Shown here in pieces: positions 1 through 7,462 of a stretch of DNA of 7,602 nt. Source of the stretch: WJMT01 sp964445575. Its GTDB lineage: Bacteria > Acidobacteriota > Aminicenantia > Aminicenantales > Aminicenantaceae. Position numbers and translations under genes: made by a program. A model generated the notes under the pieces. The model was not told the origin of the DNA. It searched no databases and saw only the letters and a list, made by a program, of their open reading frames with translations. The stretch lies in contig CAYULB010000081.1 in assembly GCA_964445575.1 (NCBI GenBank), positions 1-7,602 of the forward strand, written 5' to 3'. Position 1 is the first letter of the stretch. The number at the start of each line of letters is the position of its first letter.

Positions 1-1
1 T

Positions 2-75
<74 letters not shown>

Positions 76-200
76 TTTTATTTTTCCTCTAGAGTTGAGA
101 TGATTGATAAAATCTAATATTGGCTGATTGCTTCTATAATTAATTTCAATTTCATTTAATTTAACTTTGATGTTTATTTCCTATTAGGGGTATGAATAAA

Positions 201-425
201 TTAAAACACATACTTGACCAGAACAAAAATGAGAAGCATGAGGAAAGCAATTTGATAGCCAGCAACAGCTCCGGCTTTCCAAGTGTCTATAGTTTTTTCA
301 TTTTTCCACCATTCTGAGATAACATTTGGTTCTTTTTTGATGATATCTTTTACTGTTTTCACAATGCCCACTAAAGGAATCAGCTCTCCCCTTAAAGGGC
401 GATCTCTTTTTCTTTTTTGTTTCAT
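201..425 (-). CDS. small single-pass membrane protein of unknown function (74 aa)
   Basis: I do not recognise a family. The protein has a strongly basic N-terminus (Lys/Arg at most of residues 2-12), an amphipathic middle (about 15-48) with a Trp-Trp pair at 39-40, and one clear hydrophobic helix at about 51-72, ending two residues from a C-terminal Phe. It is therefore probably a tail-anchored or single-pass inner-membrane protein, with the basic part predicted cytoplasmic by the positive-inside rule. Translation from the ATG at 425 is well supported: GGAGGA lies five bases upstream (complement of 431-436). A promoter (450-479) gives a short leader. The gene diverges from the DUF5916 gene and converges on the tRNA. 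The TM segment, Shine-Dalgarno site and promoter together argue that it is real despite its size. Function is unknown. Confidence 0.75.
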   Translation of the reverse strand: MKQKRKRDRPLRGELIPLVGIVKTVKDIIKKEPNVISEWWKNEKTIDTWKAGAVAGYQIAFLMLLIFVLVKYVF

Positions 426-701
426 TACTATCCTCCAATGATTATTTATATTATATATTGGCGGTTCAGGCTATATAAATTTTTCCATTTTTTCAAAAAA
501 AATAAAAAAAGCAACATAGCCCAAGCCATACCTGAATTTCATCTCAGCTTGCTAAGAAGGTAAAAAAAAGCGATTAAAATATTCTTTGAATGATCTTTTT
601 AATAGATATTTTTAAGGAATGGAGAACCTTTTTCATATTGGTTTCGTAGATATCTATTGAGGTTAACACAATGAAACTCAACATAACTGTCGGAGAAAAA
701 A
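426..701. other. A/T-rich divergent intergenic region
   Basis: This 276-bp gap separates the minus-strand 74-aa gene from the plus-strand DUF5916 gene. It contains the minus-strand promoter (450-479), several A tracts (496-503, 505-511, 562-569) that may bend the DNA, a perfect 10-bp palindrome TAGATATCTA at 647-656, and the Shine-Dalgarno site of the DUF5916 gene at 692-695. I find no convincing plus-strand -35/-10 pair for the DUF5916 gene: TTGAAT at 586-591 has no good -10 at the right distance. Confidence 0.6.
450..479 (-). promoter_or_regulatory. sigma70-type promoter with A/T-rich upstream element for the 74-aa membrane protein
   Basis: On the minus strand the -10 is a perfect TATAAT (complement of 450-455) and the -35 is TTTATA (complement of 474-479, 4 of 6 consensus), with an 18-bp spacer. 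Directly upstream of the -35 (480-511) are consecutive A and T tracts of 6-8 bases, placed where an UP element would bind the RNA polymerase alpha subunits. The predicted transcription start is near 443, leaving a leader of about 18 nt that contains the Shine-Dalgarno site. The region is A/T-rich overall, so chance matches are easy. The perfect -10, correct spacing and gene placement are what support the call. Confidence 0.45.
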
Positions 702-2840
702 ATGCGAATAACTGTCATTCTAATCATGATTCAGTTTGTGTGGATGTCCATAACACTTCCCGTACATGCTGAGGATGAGTCCAATTTCTCAATACCGGTT
801 TTGTCGGAATCCCCCAAGATAGACGGCAAGGTAGATAATGACCTTTGGGAGAGGGAAGCTCTTAGAATCGATGAATTTCTTCAGTTTGTTCCTAAAGAAA
901 AAGGAATTCCAACAGAAAAGACTGTCGCTTACATAGGAATGGATGAAAAGAATCTTTATATAGCTTTCCGGTGTTTTGACTCCCAGCCTCAGAAGATCAG
1001 AGCTGCCATAACCAACCGGGACAACATAATCGATGATGATTGGGTGCTTGTCTCTTTGGACACTTTCAATGAAAAACGCCGGGCTTTCTGGTTTTTTCTC
1101 AATCCCATTGGCGTTCAAATGGATGGGATAAGAATTGAAGAGGGAGGAAGTGACAATCTGGATGGAAGCTGGGATGCTGTGTTTTATGCCGAAGGAGAAA
1201 TCGATAGTGACGGATATACCGTAGAACTGTCCATTCCCTTTAAAAGCCTGCGCTTTCCAGACGAAAGAAATAAAAAGTGGGGATTAATTCTAGGCCGGAC
1301 CATCGCTCGGACCGGTGAAATAATAATATGGCCTCCAGCATCCAAGGACATTCCAGGTCTTTTAACTCAGCAGTCTATCATAAGTATTGATGGAGAAGTG
1401 GAAAAGGGAAGGAATTTTGAGTTGATGCCTGTTGTCACTTCCTTGAAGAAAAAAGAGAAGAGTGCAGATTTTCAGCCGGGCTTAAACTTCAAATGGGGAA
1501 TAAACTCAGATATGACTCTCGACATGACTGTAAACCCTGACTTCAGTCAGATTGAAGCTGACGCTCCTCAGATTGATGTAAACCAGAGATTTGCTCTTTA
1601 TTATCCTGAAAAAAGACCTTTTTTTCTGGAGGGAATGGAGATATTCCGCTTTCCTGAAATCGAGATGGTCTACACCCGGCGGATTATTGACCCTTTGGCC
1701 GGCGCCAAGCTCACAGGGAAAACAGGAAGATTCACTTACGGCCTGCTCTCTGCCTATGATACCAGCCCCACTGAAAGCCTCTGGGATATTCACAATGGTG
1801 AGGGTTATGGGATTGATAATGCTCTTTTCAATATATTCAGGGTAAAAGCAGATGTGTTTTCTGAATCGTATATTGGATTTTGTTTGGCTGACAAAGAGAT
1901 GGATGGTTCCTATAACCGGGTGGCAGGATTGGACGGCCAGCTGAAATTCAATCAAAAATATTTCTTTTCTTTTCAGGCCTTAGGTTCCAAAACTAAATAT
2001 AGAGAAGAAGAAAGCGAGTTCGCCCCTGCAGTCTATGCTGATTTCAATTATTTTTCCAAGCATGTTGGAGCAGGGCTTTACTGGATGTCCCTTCATCCTG
2101 ATTTTGAGGCCTCTTCAGGCTTTGCTAACAGAGTTGATTACAAAACCGTGGGAGCTTATTCTTTTTTCCGGCTTTTACCTGAAAAGAAAAACCTAAATCA
2201 GATCGATTTTCGCCTTCAGGCGGGGAGGCGCTATGACTACTTTGGCTCAAACATTCAGGATGAATGGTTGAGAACCCAGGTCAATTTCAGACTGTCTGAG
2301 TTCAGTCAGCTTAATTTGTCTTATCAGAGAAGTATGGAACAGTACAGCGGCATTGATTTTAACAAGAATTCTTTTGGGATAAGTGGACAGTTTATGATGA
2401 TTAAATGGCTTTCGCCACTGGGTTTCCAGTTCCAAACAGGAAATTCCATTTACTATGATACTGAAGACCCCTTCCTGGGTTACAGCAATGTCTATGGATT
2501 GTTTATGAATTTCAAGCCTTCCAAAAGGCTTCAGATGGGAACGAGTTTCAGCAAGCAGACATTTTGGGAGAAGTGGGGAGGAGAACTTCTTTTTGACTAT
2601 AATGTTATCCGGCAGCGATTCACCTACCAGTTCACCAAAGAACTCTCTCTCCGGACGATTGTTGATTACAACCATTTTTATAAAAAACTCTACGGAAGCT
2701 TTCTGTTCAGCTACATCCTGAGGTCAGGAACCGTATTCTTCCTGGGTTTGGACAATAATCTTATCCGTGACGAGGCCGGGATTTATGTTCAGGACGATTA
2801 CAGTATCTTCATCAAGTTTTCTTACTGGTGGAGAATTTAA
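702..2840 (+). CDS. CBM9-like / DUF5916 outer-membrane beta-barrel protein
   Basis: This is a 712-aa exported protein with a signal peptide (residues 1-23) and probable cleavage after VHA. Residues about 30-225 form a CBM9-like domain, with the typical opening 'DGKVDNDLW' (41-49) and 'NLYIAFRCFD' (84-93). The DUF5916 part follows, with its hallmark blocks: NPDFSQIEADAPQIDVNQRF (278-297), YPEKRPFFLEG (301-311), YTRRIIDPLAGAKLTGK (324-340) and GFANRVDYK (473-481). From about 340 on, alternating polar/aromatic strands suggest a barrel, ending in an aromatic strand (FSYWWRI). Length suits the family. The ATG at 702 is preceded by GGAG (692-695) and is followed directly by the signal peptide. Family members are predicted outer-membrane proteins of unproven function, often listed as carbohydrate-binding or hydrolase-like; no catalytic residues are evident. 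The ligand is unknown. The gene appears monocistronic, because a new promoter follows it. Confidence 0.9.
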   Translation: MRITVILIMIQFVWMSITLPVHAEDESNFSIPVLSESPKIDGKVDNDLWEREALRIDEFLQFVPKEKGIPTEKTVAYIGMDEKNLYIAFRCFDSQPQKIRAAITNRDNIIDDDWVLVSLDTFNEKRRAFWFFLNPIGVQMDGIRIEEGGSDNLDGSWDAVFYAEGEIDSDGYTVELSIPFKSLRFPDERNKKWGLILGRTIARTGEIIIWPPASKDIPGLLTQQSIISIDGEVEKGRNFELMPVVTSLKKKEKSADFQPGLNFKWGINSDMTLDMTVNPDFSQIEADAPQIDVNQRFALYYPEKRPFFLEGMEIFRFPEIEMVYTRRIIDPLAGAKLTGKTGRFTYGLLSAYDTSPTESLWDIHNGEGYGIDNALFNIFRVKADVFSESYIGFCLADKEMDGSYNRVAGLDGQLKFNQKYFFSFQALGSKTKYREEESEFAPAVYADFNYFSKHVGAGLYWMSLHPDFEASSGFANRVDYKTVGAYSFFRLLPEKKNLNQIDFRLQAGRRYDYFGSNIQDEWLRTQVNFRLSEFSQLNLSYQRSMEQYSGIDFNKNSFGISGQFMMIKWLSPLGFQFQTGNSIYYDTEDPFLGYSNVYGLFMNFKPSKRLQMGTSFSKQTFWEKWGGELLFDYNVIRQRFTYQFTKELSLRTIVDYNHFYKKLYGSFLFSYILRSGTVFFLGLDNNLIRDEAGIYVQDDYSIFIKFSYWWRI

Positions 2841-2867
2841 CAGGAATTCCAGCCCCAGAATTTCCCA

Positions 2868-2897
2868 TTGATATATAGAGTTTGTTTCTAATATAAT
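2868..2897 (+). promoter_or_regulatory. strong sigma70-type promoter for the small-protein/APC-USP operon
   Basis: A -35 of TTGATA (2868-2873; 5 of 6 consensus) and a perfect -10 of TATAAT (2892-2897) are separated by 18 bp. It lies 27 bases after the stop codon of the DUF5916 gene. The predicted transcription start near 2904 gives a leader of about 33 nt before the small ORF at 2937, including its GGAG. This suggests that the small protein and the transporter are transcribed together, independently of the barrel gene. Confidence 0.7.
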
Positions 2898-2936
2898 GAA
2901 GTGTTTGATTTTTAATTTCTAATAGTGGAGAAATGG

Positions 2937-3092
2937 ATGTCTTTTGATGCTGTTTTCGGAACATTTCTTGTTTTCTTATCTCTGGGCTTTCTTCTCTTCC
3001 TTTTTTTTCGGAGCAAACGCATCATAAAACTCATTCAAAAAAAGGACCTCCATTCGGCTCGAGAGATTCAAAATAAACTCAATGGCAAATAA
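2937..3092 (+). CDS. 51-aa single-pass membrane protein coupled to the APC-USP transporter
   Basis: This short ORF begins MSFDAVFGTFLVF and ends EIQNKLNGK, with TAA at 3090-3092. Residues about 5-24 form one strongly hydrophobic helix rich in Phe and Leu. It is followed by a basic stretch (RSKR, KLIQKK) and a short charged, probably helical tail, so the N-terminus is likely outside and the tail cytoplasmic. The ATG at 2937 has GGAG six bases upstream (2927-2930). The nearby ATG at 2933 stops after four codons. The end overlaps the transporter start by 11 bases, the classic arrangement for translational coupling, and the transporter lacks a good Shine-Dalgarno site of its own. A strong promoter lies just upstream. 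I recognise no family. A role as an accessory or regulatory subunit of the transporter is inferred from the coupling alone. Confidence 0.72.
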   Translation: MSFDAVFGTFLVFLSLGFLLFLFFRSKRIIKLIQKKDLHSAREIQNKLNGK

Positions 3093-5346
3093 TCCCATTC
3101 CAATAGGATCTGAATTATCCCGAGACCTCTCTCTGTTCCATATCACCATGATGGGGTTGGGAATGATGATCGGTGCCGGGGTTTTCTTAGGCATTGGCAA
3201 TGCCATTTATCATGCCGGTCCCGGGGGAGTTATCCTGACATTTGCTCTAAATGGCGTCATCGCGATATGTACGGCCATGTCTTATGCAGAATTGAGCTCA
3301 GCCATTCCTCGGGCTGGTGGCGCTTATAATTTTGCCCGTCTTGCCTTTGGACGGGGCCCCAGCTTTACCGCAGGATGGATGGAGTGGTTTGCTTCCAGTG
3401 TAGCAGGCAGTTTGTATGCGGTTACTTTTTCTATTTATACTGTGAGATACTTTCAAGGGCTCAAACTTCTCGATTGGGTTCCCTTTTCCACATACACCAC
3501 AGAAAAAGCAGTTGCTTTTCTGGTAGCAGCGTTGTTCCTTTATATCAATTACCGGGGCGCTTCTGAAACAGGAAAGGTGGGAGCGTTTTTTACTTTAGGA
3601 CAAACCATTTTCCTGATTTTCATTGGTTTGGTCGGGATTATCACAGCCATCAATGACCCTTCACGGCTTCAGAATTTTTCCTTTTTCATGCCACACGGCT
3701 GGGATAAGCTTTTGGTCACTATGGGATTTACCTATGTGGCTTTTGAGGGATATGAAGTCATTGCCCAGGCAGGAGATGAAACTGTTGATCCCAAGAGGAA
3801 TTTACCCAAAGCCATGATCTACTCTGTGGTTATTGTCACCATCACTTATGTGGCGGTTTCCTTTGCTTCTGTAGTGGCGGTTAAAGCTGGTTCGCCTGGT
3901 ATAGAGGGACCGGTCTGGGAATGGATCGGCCAGTTTAAGGAGCGGGGGTTCGGAGAAGCGGTGTCAAGGTTGATGCCTTATGGTGATTTTTTCCTGACAC
4001 TGGCTGTGATTTTTGCTTCAATCTCAGCATTGAATGCCACTATTTACTCGGCTACCAGAGCCTCTTATGCTTTGGGCAGGGATCGGCTTATTCCAAAGAT
4101 CTTTTCAAAAATATCCAAGCGGCAGAGAACTCCCTACGGCGCTTTGCTTTTTACCGGGATTCTTGTCATCGGAGTGGCGGTGCTTCTTCCCACAATGGAT
4201 GTGGCATCCAGTGCCAGTATTATGTTTTTATTCCTTTTCTTTCTGGTGAATGTCAGTGTGATCAGAATCCGGATCAATATGGGAGATGAATTAAACTATG
4301 GATTTCTTATGCCGTTTTTCCCCTGGATTCCGCTTTTTGCTATTATCTGCCAGGCTGTACTGGCTGTGTGGCTGGTTAATATGAGTCTTATTGCCTGGAT
4401 TATTGCACCTCTTTGGGTGATCTCGAGCATCCTTATCTTTCATTTCTATTCCAAAAAAAGAGCTCTGCCCACCAGGGAAGAAGTCCAAGTTATTGAGGAA
4501 GAGAGAGCGCCTGAAGGTGAGGGATACCCGATTATGGTGGCTGTTGCAAATCCAAACAATGCCATACCCATGGTTAGAAGCACGTACTATATCAGTGAGG
4601 CTAAAAAAGGCCGGATAAATCTGCTGCACATGGTTCCCGTACCTGAACAGGTGCCATTGTCAGACGCTAAAGACCTTATTCTGGAAGGAAAAGAAGCGAT
4701 CATTGAAGTTATGCTCCACCTGTGCATCAAGTTTCCCATCACCACCACCATCCGTTACTGCCGGAATGTTGCCAGGGGAATTCTTAGCGCGGTTAAAGAG
4801 AAAAAGATACAAATGCTGATTATGGGATGGGAGGGGAAATCACACCGGCATGCCTTCTCCTTGGGAAGCACTTTAGACTATGTATTGGAAAGAGCTCCCT
4901 GCAATGTGGTGATCCTCAAGGAGTTAGGGGATAAAGAGTTTAATAACATACTGGTTCCTGTGGGAGGTGGGCCTAACAGCTGTTTTGCTCTTGAGATCGC
5001 TTCGATTTTAGCGAAAAAGCACGACGCTGAGATCACTGCTTTTATCGTTAATGACGAAAAAGAGAAAATCGATATAAAAAAGGCATCTTTGGCTCGAAAA
5101 AATGGGGGGCCTATCGCCTTTAACCGCATTCGTGTTAAGAGGATCACAGCTCCATCTGTACCAGAGGTTATTCTGAAGGAATCCGAGGGTCATGAACTGG
5201 TTATTCTGGGGGCCACACAAGACCCCTTGATCCGGCAGCTGACCCGGGATTCCATAACCTATAAAGTTGCTGTTAACTGTGACCAACCCATGATCATAGT
5301 CAAAGCCTCAGCTGGATTCAAATCCTGGATCCGCCGCTGGCTTTAA
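3082..5346 (+). CDS. APC-family amino acid/amine transporter fused to two universal stress protein domains
   Basis: The 754-aa inner-membrane protein starts with an APC-superfamily permease. About 12 hydrophobic segments span residues 19-455. They include the TM1 substrate-site glycines (GLGMMIGAGVF, 25-35), the TM2/loop 'SYAELSSAIPRAGGAY' (67-82), the TM6 region ending in GDETVDPKRNLPKA (231-244), and TM8 with 'RASYALGRDRLIPKIF' (326-341). After a charged linker (456-482) come two cytoplasmic USP domains, about 483-612 and 619-740. The first keeps the USP nucleotide motif G-x2-G-x9-G-S (G582, G585, G595, S596); the second lacks it. The usual permease is about 450 aa; the USP-fused form is a known architecture, probably tuning transport to ATP or stress state. 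Substrate cannot be told from sequence. The start overlaps the preceding small ORF and has no nearby Shine-Dalgarno site, so coupled translation is likely. Confidence 0.93.
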   Translation: MANNPIPIGSELSRDLSLFHITMMGLGMMIGAGVFLGIGNAIYHAGPGGVILTFALNGVIAICTAMSYAELSSAIPRAGGAYNFARLAFGRGPSFTAGWMEWFASSVAGSLYAVTFSIYTVRYFQGLKLLDWVPFSTYTTEKAVAFLVAALFLYINYRGASETGKVGAFFTLGQTIFLIFIGLVGIITAINDPSRLQNFSFFMPHGWDKLLVTMGFTYVAFEGYEVIAQAGDETVDPKRNLPKAMIYSVVIVTITYVAVSFASVVAVKAGSPGIEGPVWEWIGQFKERGFGEAVSRLMPYGDFFLTLAVIFASISALNATIYSATRASYALGRDRLIPKIFSKISKRQRTPYGALLFTGILVIGVAVLLPTMDVASSASIMFLFLFFLVNVSVIRIRINMGDELNYGFLMPFFPWIPLFAIICQAVLAVWLVNMSLIAWIIAPLWVISSILIFHFYSKKRALPTREEVQVIEEERAPEGEGYPIMVAVANPNNAIPMVRSTYYISEAKKGRINLLHMVPVPEQVPLSDAKDLILEGKEAIIEVMLHLCIKFPITTTIRYCRNVARGILSAVKEKKIQMLIMGWEGKSHRHAFSLGSTLDYVLERAPCNVVILKELGDKEFNNILVPVGGGPNSCFALEIASILAKKHDAEITAFIVNDEKEKIDIKKASLARKNGGPIAFNRIRVKRITAPSVPEVILKESEGHELVILGATQDPLIRQLTRDSITYKVAVNCDQPMIIVKASAGFKSWIRRWL

Positions 5347-5460
5347 ATTTAACTTGAATTAATCATTCAGCTTGGCTGTGCGAAATTATCTAAAACATTA
5401 TTTTAAAACAGAGGGATATAAAGCACAGATATACTTTATTCCTATGAAGTTTTTTTAGCG

Positions 5461-6990
5461 TCAGTCTTTTTTATAAACTGGATAGATATCTTTGGGGATA
5501 TTTTTGTAAGGAAGAGCACTCAAGTCAGCAGGGCCCCATCCAGGGGCATCCACCTCAAAAATAGCCCCTGCCAAACCAGTCTCATGGAATCCTCTCCTGA
5601 AATGAACCCGGGACTTGAGGACAATGATATCCACATCTTTCATGTCAATACCCAGAGGATCCAAATAATCAGGAGTGGTCACCTGAGTGAGCTGAGGAGT
5701 AAGGATGACACGGTTGTTTTTACCAAAATGAAGAACAGCCACGGTTCCCCTCTGGCCATAATCTCCAAGAAATTCAACAGTGCCTTCAATACTCACTGGA
5801 TTTCCGGCAAATTTATCCGTGTATCCGCCCACATCAATGGCAATCGTTTCCCCCTCCTGTGTTGTTTTTTCTATCTTTTCAATAGCCTTCTCATCCCGAA
5901 GAGTGGCGATGCAGAAATTCTCAGCTCCCTGGTTGATCAGTTCTTCCAGGATGTGAGTGGATCCTCCGGTTCTGTCGCTGTGATCAGCGATCACTACCGG
6001 TGTTTTTCCAGCCTCTGCAGCCTGAATCGCTAAAGCCACCCCTTCTTTGGTTTTGGGAAGCTTTTTTCCGGCAAACTCTTTCCTCATCCTCCAGATATAA
6101 TCGGATATATCATCCGCGATATGATCTGCCAGTTCTTGGTCGTTGTTGGTCACCACCATGACTGTGGCTCCTGCATCAGGAACATCAGCATAGGCAAATC
6201 CGAAAGCCACAGAGGCGTAAACTCCTGGACGCCGGCATTCCCATCGACGGGCCCGCTCCATAATATCCATGGCTGGAGAAACACCTGTCCCTTGATACAC
6301 GCTGGGAGTGATCACTCCCGGCTTTCGAGTAGCCATAGTAGGCTGGTAATGGCCGCAGATGGTGTTGATCATAACCCTTGCTGCCCTTTCTCCTTGAAGA
6401 AACGTATCATAATGGGGGTATCTTTTGACAATAAATACGGCATCCGCGGCATCGGAAAGCTCATGATCTTCGTTTCCATGAAGGTCCAAAGTGATCATGA
6501 TAGGGATATCTCCCACAGCTTCCCGTACTCTTCGAGCCAGTTCAGCTTCGGGCTTGGGAATACCTTTTACAGCCATAGCTCCGTGAAGGGAGAGAAAAAC
6601 GCCGTCAAAAGGCCCAAGCTCCTTCAGATCCTCAATGATGAGTCCGGAGTATTTTTCAAAAACTTCAGTTGTGTTCCAGCTTCCTGAAGAACCTCCTCGG
6701 GCTCCTCGTGGAGATGTGATTCCTACCAACTCCACACCTCCAAACTCTTCACACATGCTTTTAAAGCCCCCGATGTATCCGCTTTGGGTATCCACAATTT
6801 TACGGGTGGGCGGACCATAATATTCCCAATCCTCGATAGTGGTGGGCTTGGGGCAAAAGGTGCAGGTTTCATGGGAAAATCTGGCTACGGCAATTCTTAT
6901 GTCCTTTTGATTATCTGCTGCTTGTTTGCACCCGCCTAGAATTCCAAAAATAAGGTAAAATAAAGTTATCAGCAAGAAAATTTTTCTCAT
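5461..6990 (-). CDS. M81-family (MlrC-like) metallopeptidase, predicted lipoprotein
   Basis: This 509-aa protein begins with a lipoprotein signal: a hydrophobic stretch at 4-18 and lipobox LGGC with C21, so it is probably anchored in the envelope facing the periplasm or cell surface. The M81 N-terminal domain (DUF1485, about 30-320) shows the HET motif (H40, E41), LHGAM (135-139), the probable zinc ligands in DLHGN (D169, H171), and a later His in RYPHYD (H193). The MlrC C-terminal domain (about 328-505) has ADHSDRTGGST (335-345) and KSRVHFRRGF (459-468). The family includes MlrC, which cleaves linearised microcystin, but most members act on unknown peptides or amides. The start is sure: AGGAGGT (complement of 6997-7003) sits six bases upstream, after a strong promoter (7039-7067). 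In the HET region, Cys43 and Cys46 replace the usual Asn and Ser of HETNTFSP. The gene converges on the transporter. Confidence 0.92.
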   Translation of the reverse strand: MRKIFLLITLFYLIFGILGGCKQAADNQKDIRIAVARFSHETCTFCPKPTTIEDWEYYGPPTRKIVDTQSGYIGGFKSMCEEFGGVELVGITSPRGARGGSSGSWNTTEVFEKYSGLIIEDLKELGPFDGVFLSLHGAMAVKGIPKPEAELARRVREAVGDIPIMITLDLHGNEDHELSDAADAVFIVKRYPHYDTFLQGERAARVMINTICGHYQPTMATRKPGVITPSVYQGTGVSPAMDIMERARRWECRRPGVYASVAFGFAYADVPDAGATVMVVTNNDQELADHIADDISDYIWRMRKEFAGKKLPKTKEGVALAIQAAEAGKTPVVIADHSDRTGGSTHILEELINQGAENFCIATLRDEKAIEKIEKTTQEGETIAIDVGGYTDKFAGNPVSIEGTVEFLGDYGQRGTVAVLHFGKNNRVILTPQLTQVTTPDYLDPLGIDMKDVDIIVLKSRVHFRRGFHETGLAGAIFEVDAPGWGPADLSALPYKNIPKDIYPVYKKD

Positions 6991-7038
6991 TCAATGACCT
7001 CCTTTTGTTTTGATGATTAGGAATTTGCTCTCAAGAGG

Positions 7039-7067
7039 TTTATATCACTCAGCATTTGTGAGGTCAA
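7039..7067 (-). promoter_or_regulatory. sigma70-type promoter for the M81 lipoprotein gene
   Basis: On the minus strand, TTGACC (complement of 7062-7067; 5 of 6) and TATAAA (complement of 7039-7044; 5 of 6) are separated by an ideal 17-bp spacer. The predicted start near 7032 gives a leader of about 42 nt with a strong Shine-Dalgarno site. The -35 is one arm of an inverted repeat GGTCAA (7062-7067) / TTGACC (7086-7091), and an 8-bp palindrome GAGATCTC lies at 7070-7077. These could be operator elements, but this is unproven. Confidence 0.65.
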
Positions 7068-7123
7068 ATGAGATCTCTTAATGGATTGACCATTATTTGA
7101 AATTAAGTGAACAGGACCATGTT

Positions 7124-7462
7124 TTAAGAAAAGGAGAGATACAGGACAGGATTTTCTGAATACTTTAAAAAATTTTCAAAATCAGCAAACGAAATCCCCA
7201 ATGTGGCTGTATTCACATTGGGATGAAAGTTCAGGGTTTTAGCGCTCTTAAGGTCTTGGTCTATCACAACCTTAACCTGATTCCCATGGTCATTGATCAA
7301 TCCAAAAGGGGAGACCGCTCCGGGCTCCAGTCCAAGATCCTTCTTCAACCTCTTTGGAGAGGCAAAACTCAAACCATCCTCTCCCAGTTTTCTTCTCAGA
7401 CCCTTTAGGTCCGCAGCTTTGATGGCTTCTAAGATCACCAAATAGTGGTGATTTCCTTTTTT
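7124..7462 (-). pseudogene. truncated PrdX/ProXp-type prolyl-tRNA editing protein (C-terminal remnant)
   Basis: The reading frame encodes the C-terminal two thirds of a YbaK/PrdX-family trans-editing protein, which deacylates mischarged tRNA such as Ala-tRNA(Pro). Family blocks from the TTG at 7441: LSFAS (24-28), GAVSPFGLIND (41-51) and NFHPNVNTATL (71-81). Homology continues upstream of that TTG as KKGNHHY, matching the family's 'DKKG..HYLV' segment, until an in-frame TAA at 7463-7465. Full-length members have about 160-170 aa; here about 50-60 N-terminal residues are absent, including the segment with the catalytic Lys before 'NLFL'. The 47 bases to the next upstream stop are too few to encode them. 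The TTG has a purine-rich AAAGGA about 12 bases away, so a short 105-aa product is possible. With one extra A in the A8 tract (7457-7464), a GTG start at 7469-7471 would read through. An inactive fragment is most likely. Confidence 0.7.

Noticed and set aside
1506..1955. 149-codon minus-strand ORF inside the DUF5916 gene
   Set aside because: Antisense to the conserved DUF5916 core; no signal or family similarity.
2842..2866. GGAATTCC palindrome and imperfect stem after the DUF5916 stop, as a terminator
   Set aside because: The stem is interrupted and no T run follows.
2976..3206. 76-codon minus-strand ORF opposite the small membrane ORF and the transporter start
   Set aside because: Opposes two coupled plus-strand genes with clear translation signals; its basic, Pro-rich product is typical of a shadow frame.
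5376..5386. Small hairpin CAGC-TTG-GCTG in the convergent gap between the transporter and the M81 gene, as a terminator
   Set aside because: Only four base pairs, with no T run after it on either strand. The gap 5347-5460 shows no convincing intrinsic terminator.
5416..5441. ATAAAG / CTTTAT inverted repeat in the same gap
   Set aside because: Six weak A/T-rich pairs with a 10-base loop and no T tract; expected by chance in this composition.
5584..6033. 149-codon plus-strand ORF inside the M81 gene
   Set aside because: Shadow of the real minus-strand gene; no recognisable domain.
6121..6687. 188-codon plus-strand ORF inside the M81 gene
   Set aside because: It lies antisense to a well-supported gene, has no family resemblance, and has a composition explained by the codon bias of the opposite strand.
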